This document shows positions 12,034 to 21,695 of a stretch of 64,000 nt of DNA, piece by piece. The position numbers and the translations under genes are program-made. Under the pieces are notes generated by a model. It was not told the DNA's origin, did no database searches, and saw only the letters and a program-made list of their open reading frames with translations. The stretch lies in NCBI GenBank assembly GCA_910577285.1, contig CAJTLO010000002.1, positions 1 to 64,000 of the forward strand. The letters are read 5' to 3'. Positions within the stretch are counted from its first letter, which is position 1. Each line of letters begins with the position of its first letter. Origin of the DNA: an uncultured Rikenellaceae bacterium. Lineage in GTDB: Bacteria > Bacteroidota > Bacteroidia > Bacteroidales > Rikenellaceae.

Positions 12034-13614
12034 CTATTTTTCCGGTTTGTCAATAGTCCCCGCAGGCACGGTCGCGTCCGGCCCCCTCTTTATCTGACGC
12101 AGCATGATGCGCACTTCGGCCACCAGCAGCACTGAGAAGAGGACGAGGAAGATGAAGAAGGTGAGCCGCACCGACTCGGCGGAGATGCTCGAGATGGCCG
12201 CCTGCACGGGCAGAATATCCTGAATGGCCCAAGGCTGACGCCCCACTTCGGCCACCACCCAACCGGCTTCGCCCGCGAGATACCCCAGCGGAACGGTGAG
12301 CAGAGCCGCCCAAAGCAGCCAGCGCTGCCGGGCGATGTCGCGCTTCCACACGCAGAACCCCGCCACGAGGAAGAGCAGGATGAACCACATCCCCAGAACC
12401 ACCATGATGCGGAACGAATAGAAGGTCAACCCTACCGGCGGAATGAGCGCTTCGGGGGTTTCGAGGTAGCCGTAACCGAAGTAGGCGTAGTTGCGGCGCA
12501 GCTCCTCTTTATGAACGGCTGCAGCTGCGGCATCACCGGCCTCCACAGCGGACCTGTACTCGGCCAGGGCTTGTATGGCGAGCCGTCCGCGGGCCTGCAT
12601 CTCCTCGAAGGAGAGGGCCTCGCGGCCGTCGGGCATCTCGTAGCCCCCCTCGATGATGTCGCGAATACCGGGAACGAAAGCATTGAAGTCCGAGAACCCG
12701 AGGAACGAAAGCATCTTCGGAAAGGCGATGCGCCCCACCACCGGCTGCACGCCGTCGTCCCACGACTCCTTCTGCGGGTTCAGGATGCCCACACCCACCA
12801 GCTCCACGCCTTCGTATCCGTCGTAAAGGGCCTCCATGGCGGCCAGCTTCATGGGTTGGTAGCGAGCCACGTTGGTGGCCGACCCGTGGCCCGTGGCGAT
12901 GACCAGCAGCGAAGCCGCCACACCGAACGCCGTTCCCACCTTCAGACTCCTGAGAGCGAAATCGGTGTTGCGCCGGCGAAGCAGGAACCAGGCGCTCACC
13001 CCCGTCACGAAGAGTGCGCCGAGCACCCAGCCCGACAGCACGGTATGGCTGAACTTGTTGATCGCCACCGGCGAGAGGAGAATCGACCAGAAGTCGTGCA
13101 TCTCGTTGCGCACCGTGTCGGGATTGAACTCCATCCCCACAGGGTACTGCATCCAGGCATTCGCCACCAGTATCCACAGCGCCGAGATGGTAGCGCCCGC
13201 CACCGTGAGCCACGTGGAAGCGAGATGGGCCCCCCGACTCAGCTTTTTCCATCCGAAGAACATGAGCGAGATGAAGGTAGCCTCCATGAAGAAGGCGAGA
13301 ATAGCCTCTATGGCGAGAGGCGCCCCGAAAATATCCCCCACGAACCAACTGTAATTGGACCAGTTGGTACCGAACTGGAATTCGAGTACAAGTCCCGTCG
13401 CCACACCGAACGCGAAGTTGATGCCGAACAGCCGCATCCAGAAGCGGGCCGCCATCCGCCACTCCTCCCTGCCCGTGCGGACATAGAGTGTTTCCATGAC
13501 CGCCATAACGACCCCCAGACCGAGTGTCAGCGGTACGAAAACCCAATGGTACATGGCCGTCATGGCGAACTGCGCCCGCGACCATTCTACTAATGAAGCA
13601 GTCAAAAATCCCAT
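12034..13614 (-). CDS. cydA: Cytochrome bd ubiquinol oxidase subunit I
   Basis: A 526-aa, multi-spanning quinol oxidase subunit. Visible are the N-terminal haem-ligand region (MYHWVFVPLTLGLGV), the second haem His in NKFSHTVLSGW, the haem b ligand Met in FRIMVVLGMW, and the conserved GEAGWVVAEVGRQPW motif after the Q-loop. A long periplasmic Q-loop with an Ala-rich part (DAAAAAVHKEEL) is present. It oxidises quinol and reduces oxygen to water with charge separation. cydB follows within 6 bases and DUF4492 lies just upstream, forming one operon. Confidence 0.96.
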   Translation of the reverse strand: MGFLTASLVEWSRAQFAMTAMYHWVFVPLTLGLGVVMAVMETLYVRTGREEWRMAARFWMRLFGINFAFGVATGLVLEFQFGTNWSNYSWFVGDIFGAPLAIEAILAFFMEATFISLMFFGWKKLSRGAHLASTWLTVAGATISALWILVANAWMQYPVGMEFNPDTVRNEMHDFWSILLSPVAINKFSHTVLSGWVLGALFVTGVSAWFLLRRRNTDFALRSLKVGTAFGVAASLLVIATGHGSATNVARYQPMKLAAMEALYDGYEGVELVGVGILNPQKESWDDGVQPVVGRIAFPKMLSFLGFSDFNAFVPGIRDIIEGGYEMPDGREALSFEEMQARGRLAIQALAEYRSAVEAGDAAAAAVHKEELRRNYAYFGYGYLETPEALIPPVGLTFYSFRIMVVLGMWFILLFLVAGFCVWKRDIARQRWLLWAALLTVPLGYLAGEAGWVVAEVGRQPWAIQDILPVQAAISSISAESVRLTFFIFLVLFSVLLVAEVRIMLRQIKRGPDATVPAGTIDKPEK

Positions 13615-13669
13615 CTGATTTCTATACAGGTTAAAAATTAGTTATGCCGACGGGGCGCCCGGCACCCCC

Positions 13670-13897
13670 TTACTTGCCCCTTTCCACCAGTTGGCTCCCC
13701 ACATGGGAGGCCCGCTCTCCGTCCGTATCGAAACGGGAACCGAGGATATTCGGAAAAAAGAACGCCCGCAGAATCGCGAACATGATAAAGAGCTTGAGCA
13801 GCACGACGATCCCCAGCGTCCGTCCCAGGGGCATACCGCGCAGCCCGTCCCGGACCAGAGCGGGAACCGCTTTCGCCGTATCCAAAAAAGCAGCCAT
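13670..13897 (-). CDS. DUF4492 family cytochrome bd-associated small protein
   Basis: A 75-aa protein with a single membrane helix (LGIVVLLKLFIMFAILRAFFFP) followed by NILGSRFDTDGER, matching DUF4492. Members almost always sit next to cydAB in Bacteroidota and may be accessory subunits comparable to CydX; that role is inferred from linkage. The start at 13897 (MAAFLDTAKAVP) follows a possible promoter TACCTTTA near 13960; an in-frame ATG at 13918 is an alternative. Confidence 0.8.
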   Translation of the reverse strand: MAAFLDTAKAVPALVRDGLRGMPLGRTLGIVVLLKLFIMFAILRAFFFPNILGSRFDTDGERASHVGSQLVERGK

Positions 13898-13969
13898 AGA
13901 CAAATTCGTACTTCGCATGCCGGCACTGCCTGCGACCGCCATGCAGATTATGCGAGCTAAAGGTAGCAA

Positions 13970-14248
13970 AAATCGGGGAAAACCCTGTTCGGCAATGTCC
14001 TGACATCCTCACAGAGGCACAAAATCTTCGGAAACGAGGAGCAGCCCGCATACGACAACCCGACAGCGGCACCCCGCGACGCATCCCCTTCCCCTCCGCC
14101 GCACGCCGGTCGGCAAGGACCGGCCTCCGTTCCCGCCGGCATGACGGAGGCCCGCTCCACCGGTACCGCCCCGACGAAGGCGGGGAGCGACGGCAACCCG
14201 CCCGCGTAACGGGAAGCGCCGTAACGATACGCCGCCCACCGGCCGACG
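13970..14248. other. Gene-free spacer between cyd operon and lipoprotein operon
   Basis: No coding frame with plausible protein character. It holds the leftward cyd promoter at its left end and, at its right end, the terminator of the upstream lipoprotein operon. Confidence 0.5.
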
Positions 14249-14278
14249 AAAAGGGGCACGGCTTCCGCCGCACCCCTT
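14249..14278 (-). terminator. Terminator of the DUF4493/PCMD lipoprotein operon
   Basis: On the minus strand a 12-bp stem with two G-T wobbles (14267-14278 with 14251-14262, loop GGAA) is followed by CCCCTTTTC. It lies 45 bases past the last gene of the operon. Confidence 0.6.
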
Positions 14279-14322
14279 CCGCAGGTTTCGTCGTGCGCAA
14301 AGCCTCCGAGGGCGCTCCGCGT

Positions 14323-15960
14323 CTATTCGTCGTAAATCAGTTCGAAATCATCTACCCACAGGATGCTGTTGCGACTTCCGGTATAGTAGTCGCCGTACCG
14401 CGAGGCCGAGCAAACGAGCACGATATGCGTAGGCACGATGTCGGTAGCCCGGTAATCGAGCTTGATCGTCACCTCCTGCCACTCCTCCACGGATTGGTCG
14501 AACACCATCTCGCCGTAGGCCACGACCGCCGGGCCGTCAGGATTGAAGAAGGTATTCTTATCGCGGGTATCGATACAGATCGGCACTTCGTCGGTGCCCA
14601 CCAGTTTGTCGCCCTCTTCCTGCTCGCACACGCCGTACTCCTCTTTCGTCCACGTTCCGAGGGCGAAATAGATGATGCCCTTGTCGGGATCGCCCTTGGA
14701 AACCGTCACGCCGGGCGGCTGCGTGGCCCCCACGTCCGTAATCTCCCCGCACTGGTATTTCACCCATCCCTTCAATGCCGTAGGGCGCATGGTGAAGGGA
14801 CGGCCGAAGCCTACGATGCCGTTCGTCCCGCGCGTAGCCACATAGCGTCCCACGAAGAGGTTCCCCGCCGCGAGGCGACCCACGCCGGCAATACCGGCCA
14901 GCTTCGATTCGAGCTTCGCGGCATATTTGCCCGTGGAGCCGGGACGCACATCGTCCGTCTTGTCCGTGAGCGTGGTCTTCGCCACCGCGGCTCCCGTATT
15001 GCCCGTTCCCCAGAAGGCTCCCGCCCTGGAGAGGCCCGGATAGACGATTCCCTCTTCGGTGCACCACTCCTCGAATCCGCCGTTCGTGAGCGGCTCTTCC
15101 GCTCCGGTCGTCACCGTCCGCACCACGGAGAGCTCCTCGTCGGAATAGGCTACCACCTCGTAGGTGGTCAGCGGCTCCACGCCCGACAGACAGGCCCGGA
15201 AGGTCCCGCCCTCCACCTCGACCTTTTCGGCCGGCACCTCGCTCCACTCCTCATCGCCCTGTACGCGGTAACGGAAGCCGAGCGCAGTCCCCGGCCGACC
15301 CTGCGCCGAGAGCCAGATCAGTTTCGTCCAGGCGTCGGCACCGGTCATTTCCACCTTCACATCGGTATGCACCACCCCCAGAATCCATCGCTCCTCGAAA
15401 TCATGGTAACGGATATCGACCGTCCGGTAGGTTTCGAACGAGGTCAGCTCCTCGGCAGTGGGAGTCATGGTGGTGACGCCTTCCGGACCGAGCTTGAGCT
15501 CCGTCACCCGAATAGCGGACAGGTCGGTCCCCATGGGCACGTAGACACGCGCCGTGCGCAGTTCGGTATTGAACTCCGCCGCACCGATCTGCCCCTCCAC
15601 CGCAAACGCTCGGGCGATCTCCTGCTTGGCATGTATCATCCAATTATAGTCCTGATACAGCGACAACACCACAGGCTGGGCGGCCCGCAGGTCGAACTCG
15701 CCCGACAACGGCACGGAAGCGGTCGCCCCTTCGGTCACGGCGATGGAGTCGATACGCACCCGACTGATGTCGGTGGGTTCGTCCAAACGGAGCGTGACGA
15801 TACGATTCTTCGTATCGATGTCGGCAGCCTCGCACGTGAAACCTTCTCCCTCCACGCCCAGGATCTCCAACACCACGACCGGATAGGGAATGTCGTTCCG
15901 GATACAGGAGACGACGGCCAATACCGGCAACATCAGCAGCAAACGACGGAATCTGTGCAT
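14323..15960 (-). CDS. PCMD-domain surface lipoprotein
   Basis: A 545-aa lipoprotein with signal peptide and lipobox (VLAVVSC, Cys about 19). Several Ig/FN3-like beta segments fill the first half (for example YEVVAYSDEELSVVRTVTTG). The C-terminal part from about residue 290 (NGGFEEW, then FWGTGN, STGKYAAKLESK, AAGNLFVGRY, WVDDFELIY) matches the PCMD 'putative carbohydrate metabolism' jelly-roll domain of Bacteroidota. It is the last gene of the seven-gene operon and a likely cell-surface glycan-binding or adhesin component. It closely resembles the C-terminal half of the 719-aa lipoprotein three genes upstream. Confidence 0.8.
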   Translation of the reverse strand: MHRFRRLLLMLPVLAVVSCIRNDIPYPVVVLEILGVEGEGFTCEAADIDTKNRIVTLRLDEPTDISRVRIDSIAVTEGATASVPLSGEFDLRAAQPVVLSLYQDYNWMIHAKQEIARAFAVEGQIGAAEFNTELRTARVYVPMGTDLSAIRVTELKLGPEGVTTMTPTAEELTSFETYRTVDIRYHDFEERWILGVVHTDVKVEMTGADAWTKLIWLSAQGRPGTALGFRYRVQGDEEWSEVPAEKVEVEGGTFRACLSGVEPLTTYEVVAYSDEELSVVRTVTTGAEEPLTNGGFEEWCTEEGIVYPGLSRAGAFWGTGNTGAAVAKTTLTDKTDDVRPGSTGKYAAKLESKLAGIAGVGRLAAGNLFVGRYVATRGTNGIVGFGRPFTMRPTALKGWVKYQCGEITDVGATQPPGVTVSKGDPDKGIIYFALGTWTKEEYGVCEQEEGDKLVGTDEVPICIDTRDKNTFFNPDGPAVVAYGEMVFDQSVEEWQEVTIKLDYRATDIVPTHIVLVCSASRYGDYYTGSRNSILWVDDFELIYDE

Positions 15961-15987
15961 CTTACAGTATAATTATTTGAAACTCGA

Positions 15988-16860
15988 TCAAAGGAGTACG
16001 TTCAACCCTATCTTGATGTCGGCGAGATTCAGGCGCAGCAGCAGTTTGGAAGCGTTCCGGCTGCCCGTCACACTCCCCGCAGCATCCTTCTGGCTCACCT
16101 TGTTGAACTGAAAACCGCCCAACCCGAAGGAGAGCGAACAGCACACATTGGGAAAGATGTAGACCGCAACGCCCGAACTGAACCCCACGCGCAACTGCAT
16201 GTTGCCGCTGTCGGTCCCCTTTACGCCCCCTTCCGGGCCATACGTAAAGTGCGAATTCCCCATACGGAACATCAGCTCCAGCTCGCCGAAAAGGCCGAAA
16301 TGCCCTTTGGGGTCCACCCCCGCATACGAGCGCACGAAAGCGCCCACGGTGGTCATCTGGCTCCTGAAGTCCACGTTCGAGAGCGACATGCTGATGTCGT
16401 TGGCAGCCCCCAGGTTGAGCGACACGTTCCCCAACACGCCCTCGGTGCGCGTATAGCCGAACCGGGCACCCACGCAAAGGTTGTCCTTCACGAAATAGCC
16501 GAAAGCGGGATTGAGCGTGAAAACGCTCCCCCTCATATCGATCCCCTCCAGCAACAGCATCAGCTCGCTGTTATCACTGGTCAGCGTCCCGTACGACACG
16601 GCGAATCCGATCGCCATCTCGCCCTTGTAGACATAACAGATGTCGTCGATTCCCCGGTCGATGCGGCGCGTAGTGGGCAGAAAACGTCCCGACTTCCCCG
16701 CCGGACCGCGCAGGGTATCACCTGCGGGCAGGGCCGCCGCAACCGTTTCCGCACCCCGGTCCGGCCGGTCGGGGAAGTTTCCCGGACCATCCGACGCGAG
16801 CCCCGACACCGGAACGGACAAAGCGGCCAAAACCCATGCAACGAATATCTTTCCCTTCAT
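15988..16860 (-). CDS. Outer-membrane beta-barrel protein
   Basis: A 290-aa protein with signal peptide (VAWVLAALSVPVSGLAS). From about residue 78 it alternates amphipathic strands typical of a small porin-like barrel: GFAVSYGTL, VGARFGYT, GLFGELELMFRMG, RVGFSSGVAVYIF, SLSFGLGGFQF, ending in IKIGLNVLL. An N-terminal plug-like segment of about 50 residues precedes the barrel. It is similar in plan to the next gene upstream, likely an ancient duplicate. It may anchor or export the operon's lipoproteins; that is inference. Confidence 0.75.
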   Translation of the reverse strand: MKGKIFVAWVLAALSVPVSGLASDGPGNFPDRPDRGAETVAAALPAGDTLRGPAGKSGRFLPTTRRIDRGIDDICYVYKGEMAIGFAVSYGTLTSDNSELMLLLEGIDMRGSVFTLNPAFGYFVKDNLCVGARFGYTRTEGVLGNVSLNLGAANDISMSLSNVDFRSQMTTVGAFVRSYAGVDPKGHFGLFGELELMFRMGNSHFTYGPEGGVKGTDSGNMQLRVGFSSGVAVYIFPNVCCSLSFGLGGFQFNKVSQKDAAGSVTGSRNASKLLLRLNLADIKIGLNVLL

Positions 16861-16876
16861 CCCTTACCGTTCCGTT

Positions 16877-17653
16877 TTAAAGATAATACGCTATTCCCAA
16901 ACCGATGGACAACAGGTTGACCTGAAAGGTCATCATGCTCCCCTGGCGATGTCCCACCGCCACCTGGTTATGCACCTGTTTCACACGCTCGTAGGTGATA
17001 CCCATGACTCCCACATTGAGCTCCAGGGCCATGGCATTGGTCACGAAGGCCACCAGGCCCGGCGTCACGCTCAGGGCACAGGTGAAACCGGTTTCATAGG
17101 TTCCCCTCACCGGCGTATCGGCAGCGAGTTTCGCCTGCGAACCGCCCATGATCAGTTGCACTTCGCTGAAAAGAGCGAACCGCTTGTTGGAGCCGAAAGG
17201 AATATACTGCCGCCAGAACAGCGATCCTTCGTAGAGATGCCTCAGCGAATAGTAGGAATCGACCTTCAGTTCGACGCCCGTATCGCCGCTGCCCATGCTG
17301 AAACCGCCGCCGTCCAGACGGAGAAAAGTACGCGAATAGCCGAATTTGGCACCGATCACCATGTTGTCCGCCAGGGCATAGCCCAGCAGGGGCGAGAGCT
17401 TGATGGTATGCCCTTCCGACTCGATCCCCTCGAGCACCACCAGCGTATAGTTCCGGTTGGCATGGGTCGAGAAGGAAGCGTTCAGACCGGCGACCCACTG
17501 TCCCCGCGGAACGAACTCGTTGGAAAGACTCGTCAGACCCCGCATCTCCTTCGCAGGACGCGACGTCCCCCCGGCGGCCGGTACATCCTGCGCCAGCCCC
17601 CGGCCCGATACCGCAAGGAGAAGGAACAACCCTATGAACGAACTCCGGCCCAT
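16877..17653 (-). CDS. Outer-membrane beta-barrel protein
   Basis: A 258-aa protein. The ATG at 17653 (MGRSSFIGLFLLLAVSGRGLAQ) is chosen because AGAGGAG lies just upstream and it avoids overlap with the preceding gene. After the signal peptide come barrel strands WVAGLNASFST, MVIGAKFGYSRTF, FALFSEVQLIMGG, MTFQVNLLSIGLGIAYYL. Length and strand pattern suit an 8-10 strand OmpW-like barrel. It is paired with a similar barrel gene 16 bases downstream, in an otherwise lipoprotein operon. Confidence 0.75.
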   Translation of the reverse strand: MGRSSFIGLFLLLAVSGRGLAQDVPAAGGTSRPAKEMRGLTSLSNEFVPRGQWVAGLNASFSTHANRNYTLVVLEGIESEGHTIKLSPLLGYALADNMVIGAKFGYSRTFLRLDGGGFSMGSGDTGVELKVDSYYSLRHLYEGSLFWRQYIPFGSNKRFALFSEVQLIMGGSQAKLAADTPVRGTYETGFTCALSVTPGLVAFVTNAMALELNVGVMGITYERVKQVHNQVAVGHRQGSMMTFQVNLLSIGLGIAYYL

Positions 17654-17660
17654 CGCTCCT

Positions 17661-19820
17661 CTAATAAATGAATTCCACATCGTCGAGGAACAGGGTACTG
17701 CCCACCTCCCCTTCGAAATAGTCGCCCCGGTAGCTGGCAGCAGCCGTAAGGATCAACACGTTGGGACGTTCCGATGCGTATTTGTCCCGATACGTGATGG
17801 GGATCGTCGCCTCGGTCCACTCCCCGACTTCCCGTTCGAGCATCAGGTCGCCGTAAGCGATGATGTGTCCCTGCAGGGTCGCCTCATTGCTCTTGTCGGC
17901 ATACAGGAACTCGTCGTCGGGAGCGAAGGTGGTCTTCTCGGCATTGTTGGTATCCACCGTATGGTAGGTACTGCCGTCAGTCATGCGTACCATGCAGACA
18001 TAGATTCTGCCTTTGTCGCTCCCCACCGGTTTGTATTTATACCACACCCGCAGCGCCGTGGGCCGGGCATTGAAGTCGAAGGTCCGTCCCATGTGGACCG
18101 TACCGCCCATACCGGAAACGGCACCGAAAGACCCCACGAAAAGATTGCCGGCGGCCAGTTTACCGATACCGAAGAAGCTGGGCTTCTTCGTCTCCAGTTT
18201 CGCCGCGAGGCGTCCCGTCGAACCGGGACGGGGATCCTCCACGCCCATGGTAAGGTTGTACTCGTCGCCCGCAGTGGTGGCACCGGGATTACCGGTTCCC
18301 CAGAACTCCGTACCGCCCGCGGCATAGGGATACCACGGTTTACCGGACTGGTGCCACTCCTCGAACCCGGCTCCGGGCACCTGCCGGCCCGCACCGGTAT
18401 CCGCTACGGTCAGCGAACCGCTCTCCAGCCCGTTCGTCAACAACTGGACCTCATACTGCCGGCCCGCACCGATTCCCGTCACGGGAACGGTATAGGTATA
18501 GCCGTCGGCACCCGGTTCCGCTTCGGCCTCGCTCCATTCGGTGCTCCCCTGCTCGCGGTAACGGATGATTACCGAAGAGGGCTGCGGAGCGGTGACGATA
18601 GCCCCCAGCGTAGCCGTTCCGAACCAAAGGTCGGACGACACGATGCCCGTCGCCCCGGGCACCGCTATCCGCGCCGTGGCCTTGCCTTCGCTCCGGTCGC
18701 CATCAACGACAATGAAGTCCAGCACGTTGACACCGGCGGGAAGCTGGGCGAAAAACTTACGGTCGAGCGTGAGCAACCCGTTGCATTCGTCCGAAGGGAC
18801 ATAGGTCATGCCCTCTGCGGGCGTAGCGACCGTTTCGCCCTCCCTCATCACCTCGTACTGCGTTCCCGCAGCGGTAAAGGCGATCGAAGAGAGCGGATTG
18901 ATCGAGGATATCTTAAACCCGATCGGCATCAGATGATACCCCTTCACTCCGGCGATGCTGAACCCGTCGCCGCTGACGGTAGGTTGCGGGCTGAAGTTGA
19001 AGCTGTCGTTGTGGGAGGTGTCGTACGTGCGGACCTTGACGTTCACGGTCAACGAACCTTCCGCATCCTTGGAATACCGGAAAGACAACGTATACTGCAT
19101 GCCGCCGCGGGGCAGCTCGATTCTGCCCGTTTTCGCCACTTCGCCCGATCCGTCCGCCTCGGAACTCTTGCCGTAAAATCCCCAACTGAGATGGTTCGTC
19201 CCTTCGGGCAGGAGAAAATAGCCCGTCCCGCCGGAGGTATACTCCAGCGTCGGCACCAGTCCGTTCTCGGCATCGGTTCGCGAAAAGTCGTCCGACGCGC
19301 ACACATAGGTACGATAGCCTTCGTCGAAACGCTGCGCCACGCTCGCATCGTAGGCCACCTCGACAGCGATGTTGGTGAGCCGGCACACCACCGGCACCGG
19401 CTTCACGTCGCCCGCCTCGAGGATAAAGGTTTCCGCCCCCGCATAACTCTTGCGGGTGAAGGTGGCCTCGCTGCGATCGCCCGCCTCGACCGCCACCTTG
19501 TAGCGGCCGGCGGCGAGATAAAGATCGGTCGGAGCCTCGGAAGCCGGCTTGTACTTGCGGATCAGGTTCTCCGTAAAGCCGCCCTCCCCGTCGTCCGTAA
19601 GGCTGTAGATACGCATGGTGCCCAGTGCGAGCGCATCGTATTCGCCGCTCCCGGAGCGATCTCCGTCGGGCAGCGACACGCGAAGCTGCAGAATGCCCTC
19701 CCCGTTGAGGCAATTCCTCTCGGCAGAGGTATCGCCGGCACAGCCTGCCAACAGGAGGGAACAGGCGGCCAGAGCAACGGTCGCACGACCCTTATAGTTT
19801 TTCATCATTTTCATCTTCAA
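17661..19820 (-). CDS. DUF4493 plus PCMD surface lipoprotein (719 aa)
   Basis: Lipoprotein signal ends at SLLLAGC (about 27). An N-terminal DUF4493-like region (GILQLRVSLPD, IYSLTDDGEG, LYLAAGRYKVAVEAGD) is followed by beta-rich linker domains with IRYREQGSTEWSEAEAEPG, and a C-terminal PCMD domain (GFEEWHQSG, FWGTGNPG, STGRLAAKLETK, AAGNLFVGSF, FLDDVEFIY). The same PCMD motifs occur in the operon's last gene. Export to the cell surface and glycan or matrix interaction are expected from the families; the ligand is unknown. Confidence 0.8.
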   Translation of the reverse strand: MKMKMMKNYKGRATVALAACSLLLAGCAGDTSAERNCLNGEGILQLRVSLPDGDRSGSGEYDALALGTMRIYSLTDDGEGGFTENLIRKYKPASEAPTDLYLAAGRYKVAVEAGDRSEATFTRKSYAGAETFILEAGDVKPVPVVCRLTNIAVEVAYDASVAQRFDEGYRTYVCASDDFSRTDAENGLVPTLEYTSGGTGYFLLPEGTNHLSWGFYGKSSEADGSGEVAKTGRIELPRGGMQYTLSFRYSKDAEGSLTVNVKVRTYDTSHNDSFNFSPQPTVSGDGFSIAGVKGYHLMPIGFKISSINPLSSIAFTAAGTQYEVMREGETVATPAEGMTYVPSDECNGLLTLDRKFFAQLPAGVNVLDFIVVDGDRSEGKATARIAVPGATGIVSSDLWFGTATLGAIVTAPQPSSVIIRYREQGSTEWSEAEAEPGADGYTYTVPVTGIGAGRQYEVQLLTNGLESGSLTVADTGAGRQVPGAGFEEWHQSGKPWYPYAAGGTEFWGTGNPGATTAGDEYNLTMGVEDPRPGSTGRLAAKLETKKPSFFGIGKLAAGNLFVGSFGAVSGMGGTVHMGRTFDFNARPTALRVWYKYKPVGSDKGRIYVCMVRMTDGSTYHTVDTNNAEKTTFAPDDEFLYADKSNEATLQGHIIAYGDLMLEREVGEWTEATIPITYRDKYASERPNVLILTAAASYRGDYFEGEVGSTLFLDDVEFIY

Positions 19821-19842
19821 TCCGTTCTAACGGTCTTCTAAT

Positions 19843-21681
19843 TCACGACTTTACGACGTACAACTGAATGGTCTTCGTTACGGTACCCGAAGCGTCCGTC
19901 ACGGTAAGCCGGAAGTCGCATTTACCCTCCCGGTTGAGCAGCGAGAGCAGGTCCATGAACCCGGTGATGTCGAACGACACCCGTTTGCTGCCCGTCACCG
20001 CATCGCCCGTCGGGAAACCGAAGCCCTCCAACTGCGATTTGTACTGGCCGGGGTTGATCAGGTCGAGGTGGTCGGTCAGCCCCACGCCCACAAGTTCGGA
20101 GGGCGGCAGCACCGTCTCGCTGACGATATCGACGGTAAACTCGGTGAAGGCGCTCTGCGTGGTCACGTCGATTACGATCTCCACGGCATTGTGGTTGTAG
20201 CGGGTACCGAACTCGTAGGTCTTCGTACCGGCCTTGTTGGTCCACACCACCGACGGACCGTCGGCCACGACACCTCCGGCCTGCACGCGGATAACCAGAT
20301 CCGTGTAGGAGGTACGGCCCCGGTCGTCCACGGCCACGAACCGCACGGTATGCGTTCCCTCGAAGGCATACAGAGCCGACATGCCGGCATCCTTCATCGT
20401 GGCGGTCACCACACCCGTATTGGCCGCCCGGATCACCGCATAGGTCGACAGGTCCGCACTTTCGGGCCACAACGCCATACCCGTGAGCCGGATGCCGAGT
20501 GCATCGAGGGCCTCCAGGAAGGCGGCATTGTCCGAATCGAACGTCATGTTCACCGACCGCAGCGCAGCACCGCCTACGGGCGTGAAGACCACTTTCAGGT
20601 TCTCGGTCCACTTGTCGAGCTCCTCGTCGTACATCGAACCGTTGATGGCGTAGCCCTTCGTTATGTCGTGGCCCTCGAGCGTCACGACGGGCGAATCCTC
20701 GTCGGACACCTCTTCGTCGGGAATGGTCTCCTCACCGAAAGCGTAGAGTTGCGTAATGTCCACGTCCACCTTCCGATCGTAGACCCAGTTCTCCACCTTC
20801 ACCTGGAACTGCACGTTGCCCTCGTCGGCATTGAGGATGCCGATCGACACCTTGCGCCACTGTCCGGCCTTGCAGCCTACGATCTCCGTCGTCCAGTTCA
20901 CCGGCACGTACTGCGGCGCCTCGTCGGAGGCCGCCTTGTTGTACTCGCCCGACAACACGATCTTGACGGTATTGAGTGCCTCCACGGCCTTGAAATAGCC
21001 CGCTGTCCCCGCATCGGCCGTGGCACGGTCGAAAACGAGGCGGCTGTCGCCGATCGACAGGGCCACCGTCAGGCGCTCCTTCCCGGCCGCATCGGCCTGG
21101 GTATCGGTCATGAAAAGTTCCTGCAAATCCTTGGTCAGCGTCACGGTGGTCTTGATGTTGGCAAGCGTACATACCAGGTCGTTCACCGTGGTTTCCATCC
21201 GCTTGTGTACGGTCTTGGTCACCGAACCGTAATAGACGGGCTTCTCCCAGTCCACCCCCGTAGAGCCGTTTATGTAATCCCTGTAATCGGGCGACTCGGC
21301 CGACACGACGTAAGCACCCGGCGCGAGGGGAATCCGCTGATTCTCCGGTTTCTGAAGGTCTGCGTAGGTATACTCCATCTCCTCGCCGCTCTTGGCGCTC
21401 CGTATCTTCACCTTGTACTCGCCCGGAGCATCGGTCGTCGTACCCACCACACGGGTCTGCCGCGCCTGTTCCGTACCCAAGCCCGAACCGGAAGTGATCT
21501 CCTCTGCATGCTCGGCAACGTTCACGCGGAAATCCGACAGGGAAAGATACCCCATCCCGGTCTCCTCCTCCGGGTTCGAGGGGAAGTTCGCCCCCTCGTC
21601 CTTACATCCGACCGAAAGCAAGAGAGCGCCTACGGCGAAGAAGGATAACATACATCTTCTCATATCGTTCCTGTTTTTCAT
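19843..21681 (-). CDS. DUF4493 surface lipoprotein (612 aa)
   Basis: Signal peptide ends at LLLSVGC (about 26). The DUF4493 signature is visible: GMGYLSLSDFRVNV, GEYKVKIRSAKSGEEM, LAPGAYVVSAESPD, YYGSVTKTV. Two or more Ig-like domains follow (for example LEGTHTVRFVAVDD-like strands FEGTHTVRFVAV, DRGRTSYTDLVI) and a C-terminal beta domain ending TKTIQLYVVKS. Members are large Bacteroidales surface lipoproteins. It is third in the operon, 22 bases from the next gene. Confidence 0.8.
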   Translation of the reverse strand: MKNRNDMRRCMLSFFAVGALLLSVGCKDEGANFPSNPEEETGMGYLSLSDFRVNVAEHAEEITSGSGLGTEQARQTRVVGTTTDAPGEYKVKIRSAKSGEEMEYTYADLQKPENQRIPLAPGAYVVSAESPDYRDYINGSTGVDWEKPVYYGSVTKTVHKRMETTVNDLVCTLANIKTTVTLTKDLQELFMTDTQADAAGKERLTVALSIGDSRLVFDRATADAGTAGYFKAVEALNTVKIVLSGEYNKAASDEAPQYVPVNWTTEIVGCKAGQWRKVSIGILNADEGNVQFQVKVENWVYDRKVDVDITQLYAFGEETIPDEEVSDEDSPVVTLEGHDITKGYAINGSMYDEELDKWTENLKVVFTPVGGAALRSVNMTFDSDNAAFLEALDALGIRLTGMALWPESADLSTYAVIRAANTGVVTATMKDAGMSALYAFEGTHTVRFVAVDDRGRTSYTDLVIRVQAGGVVADGPSVVWTNKAGTKTYEFGTRYNHNAVEIVIDVTTQSAFTEFTVDIVSETVLPPSELVGVGLTDHLDLINPGQYKSQLEGFGFPTGDAVTGSKRVSFDITGFMDLLSLLNREGKCDFRLTVTDASGTVTKTIQLYVVKS

Positions 21682-21695
21682 ACTACTCTACAATA

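Noticed and set aside
17457..19841. 794-codon rightward frame in the lipoprotein operon
   Set aside because: Antisense to the DUF4493-PCMD lipoprotein gene.
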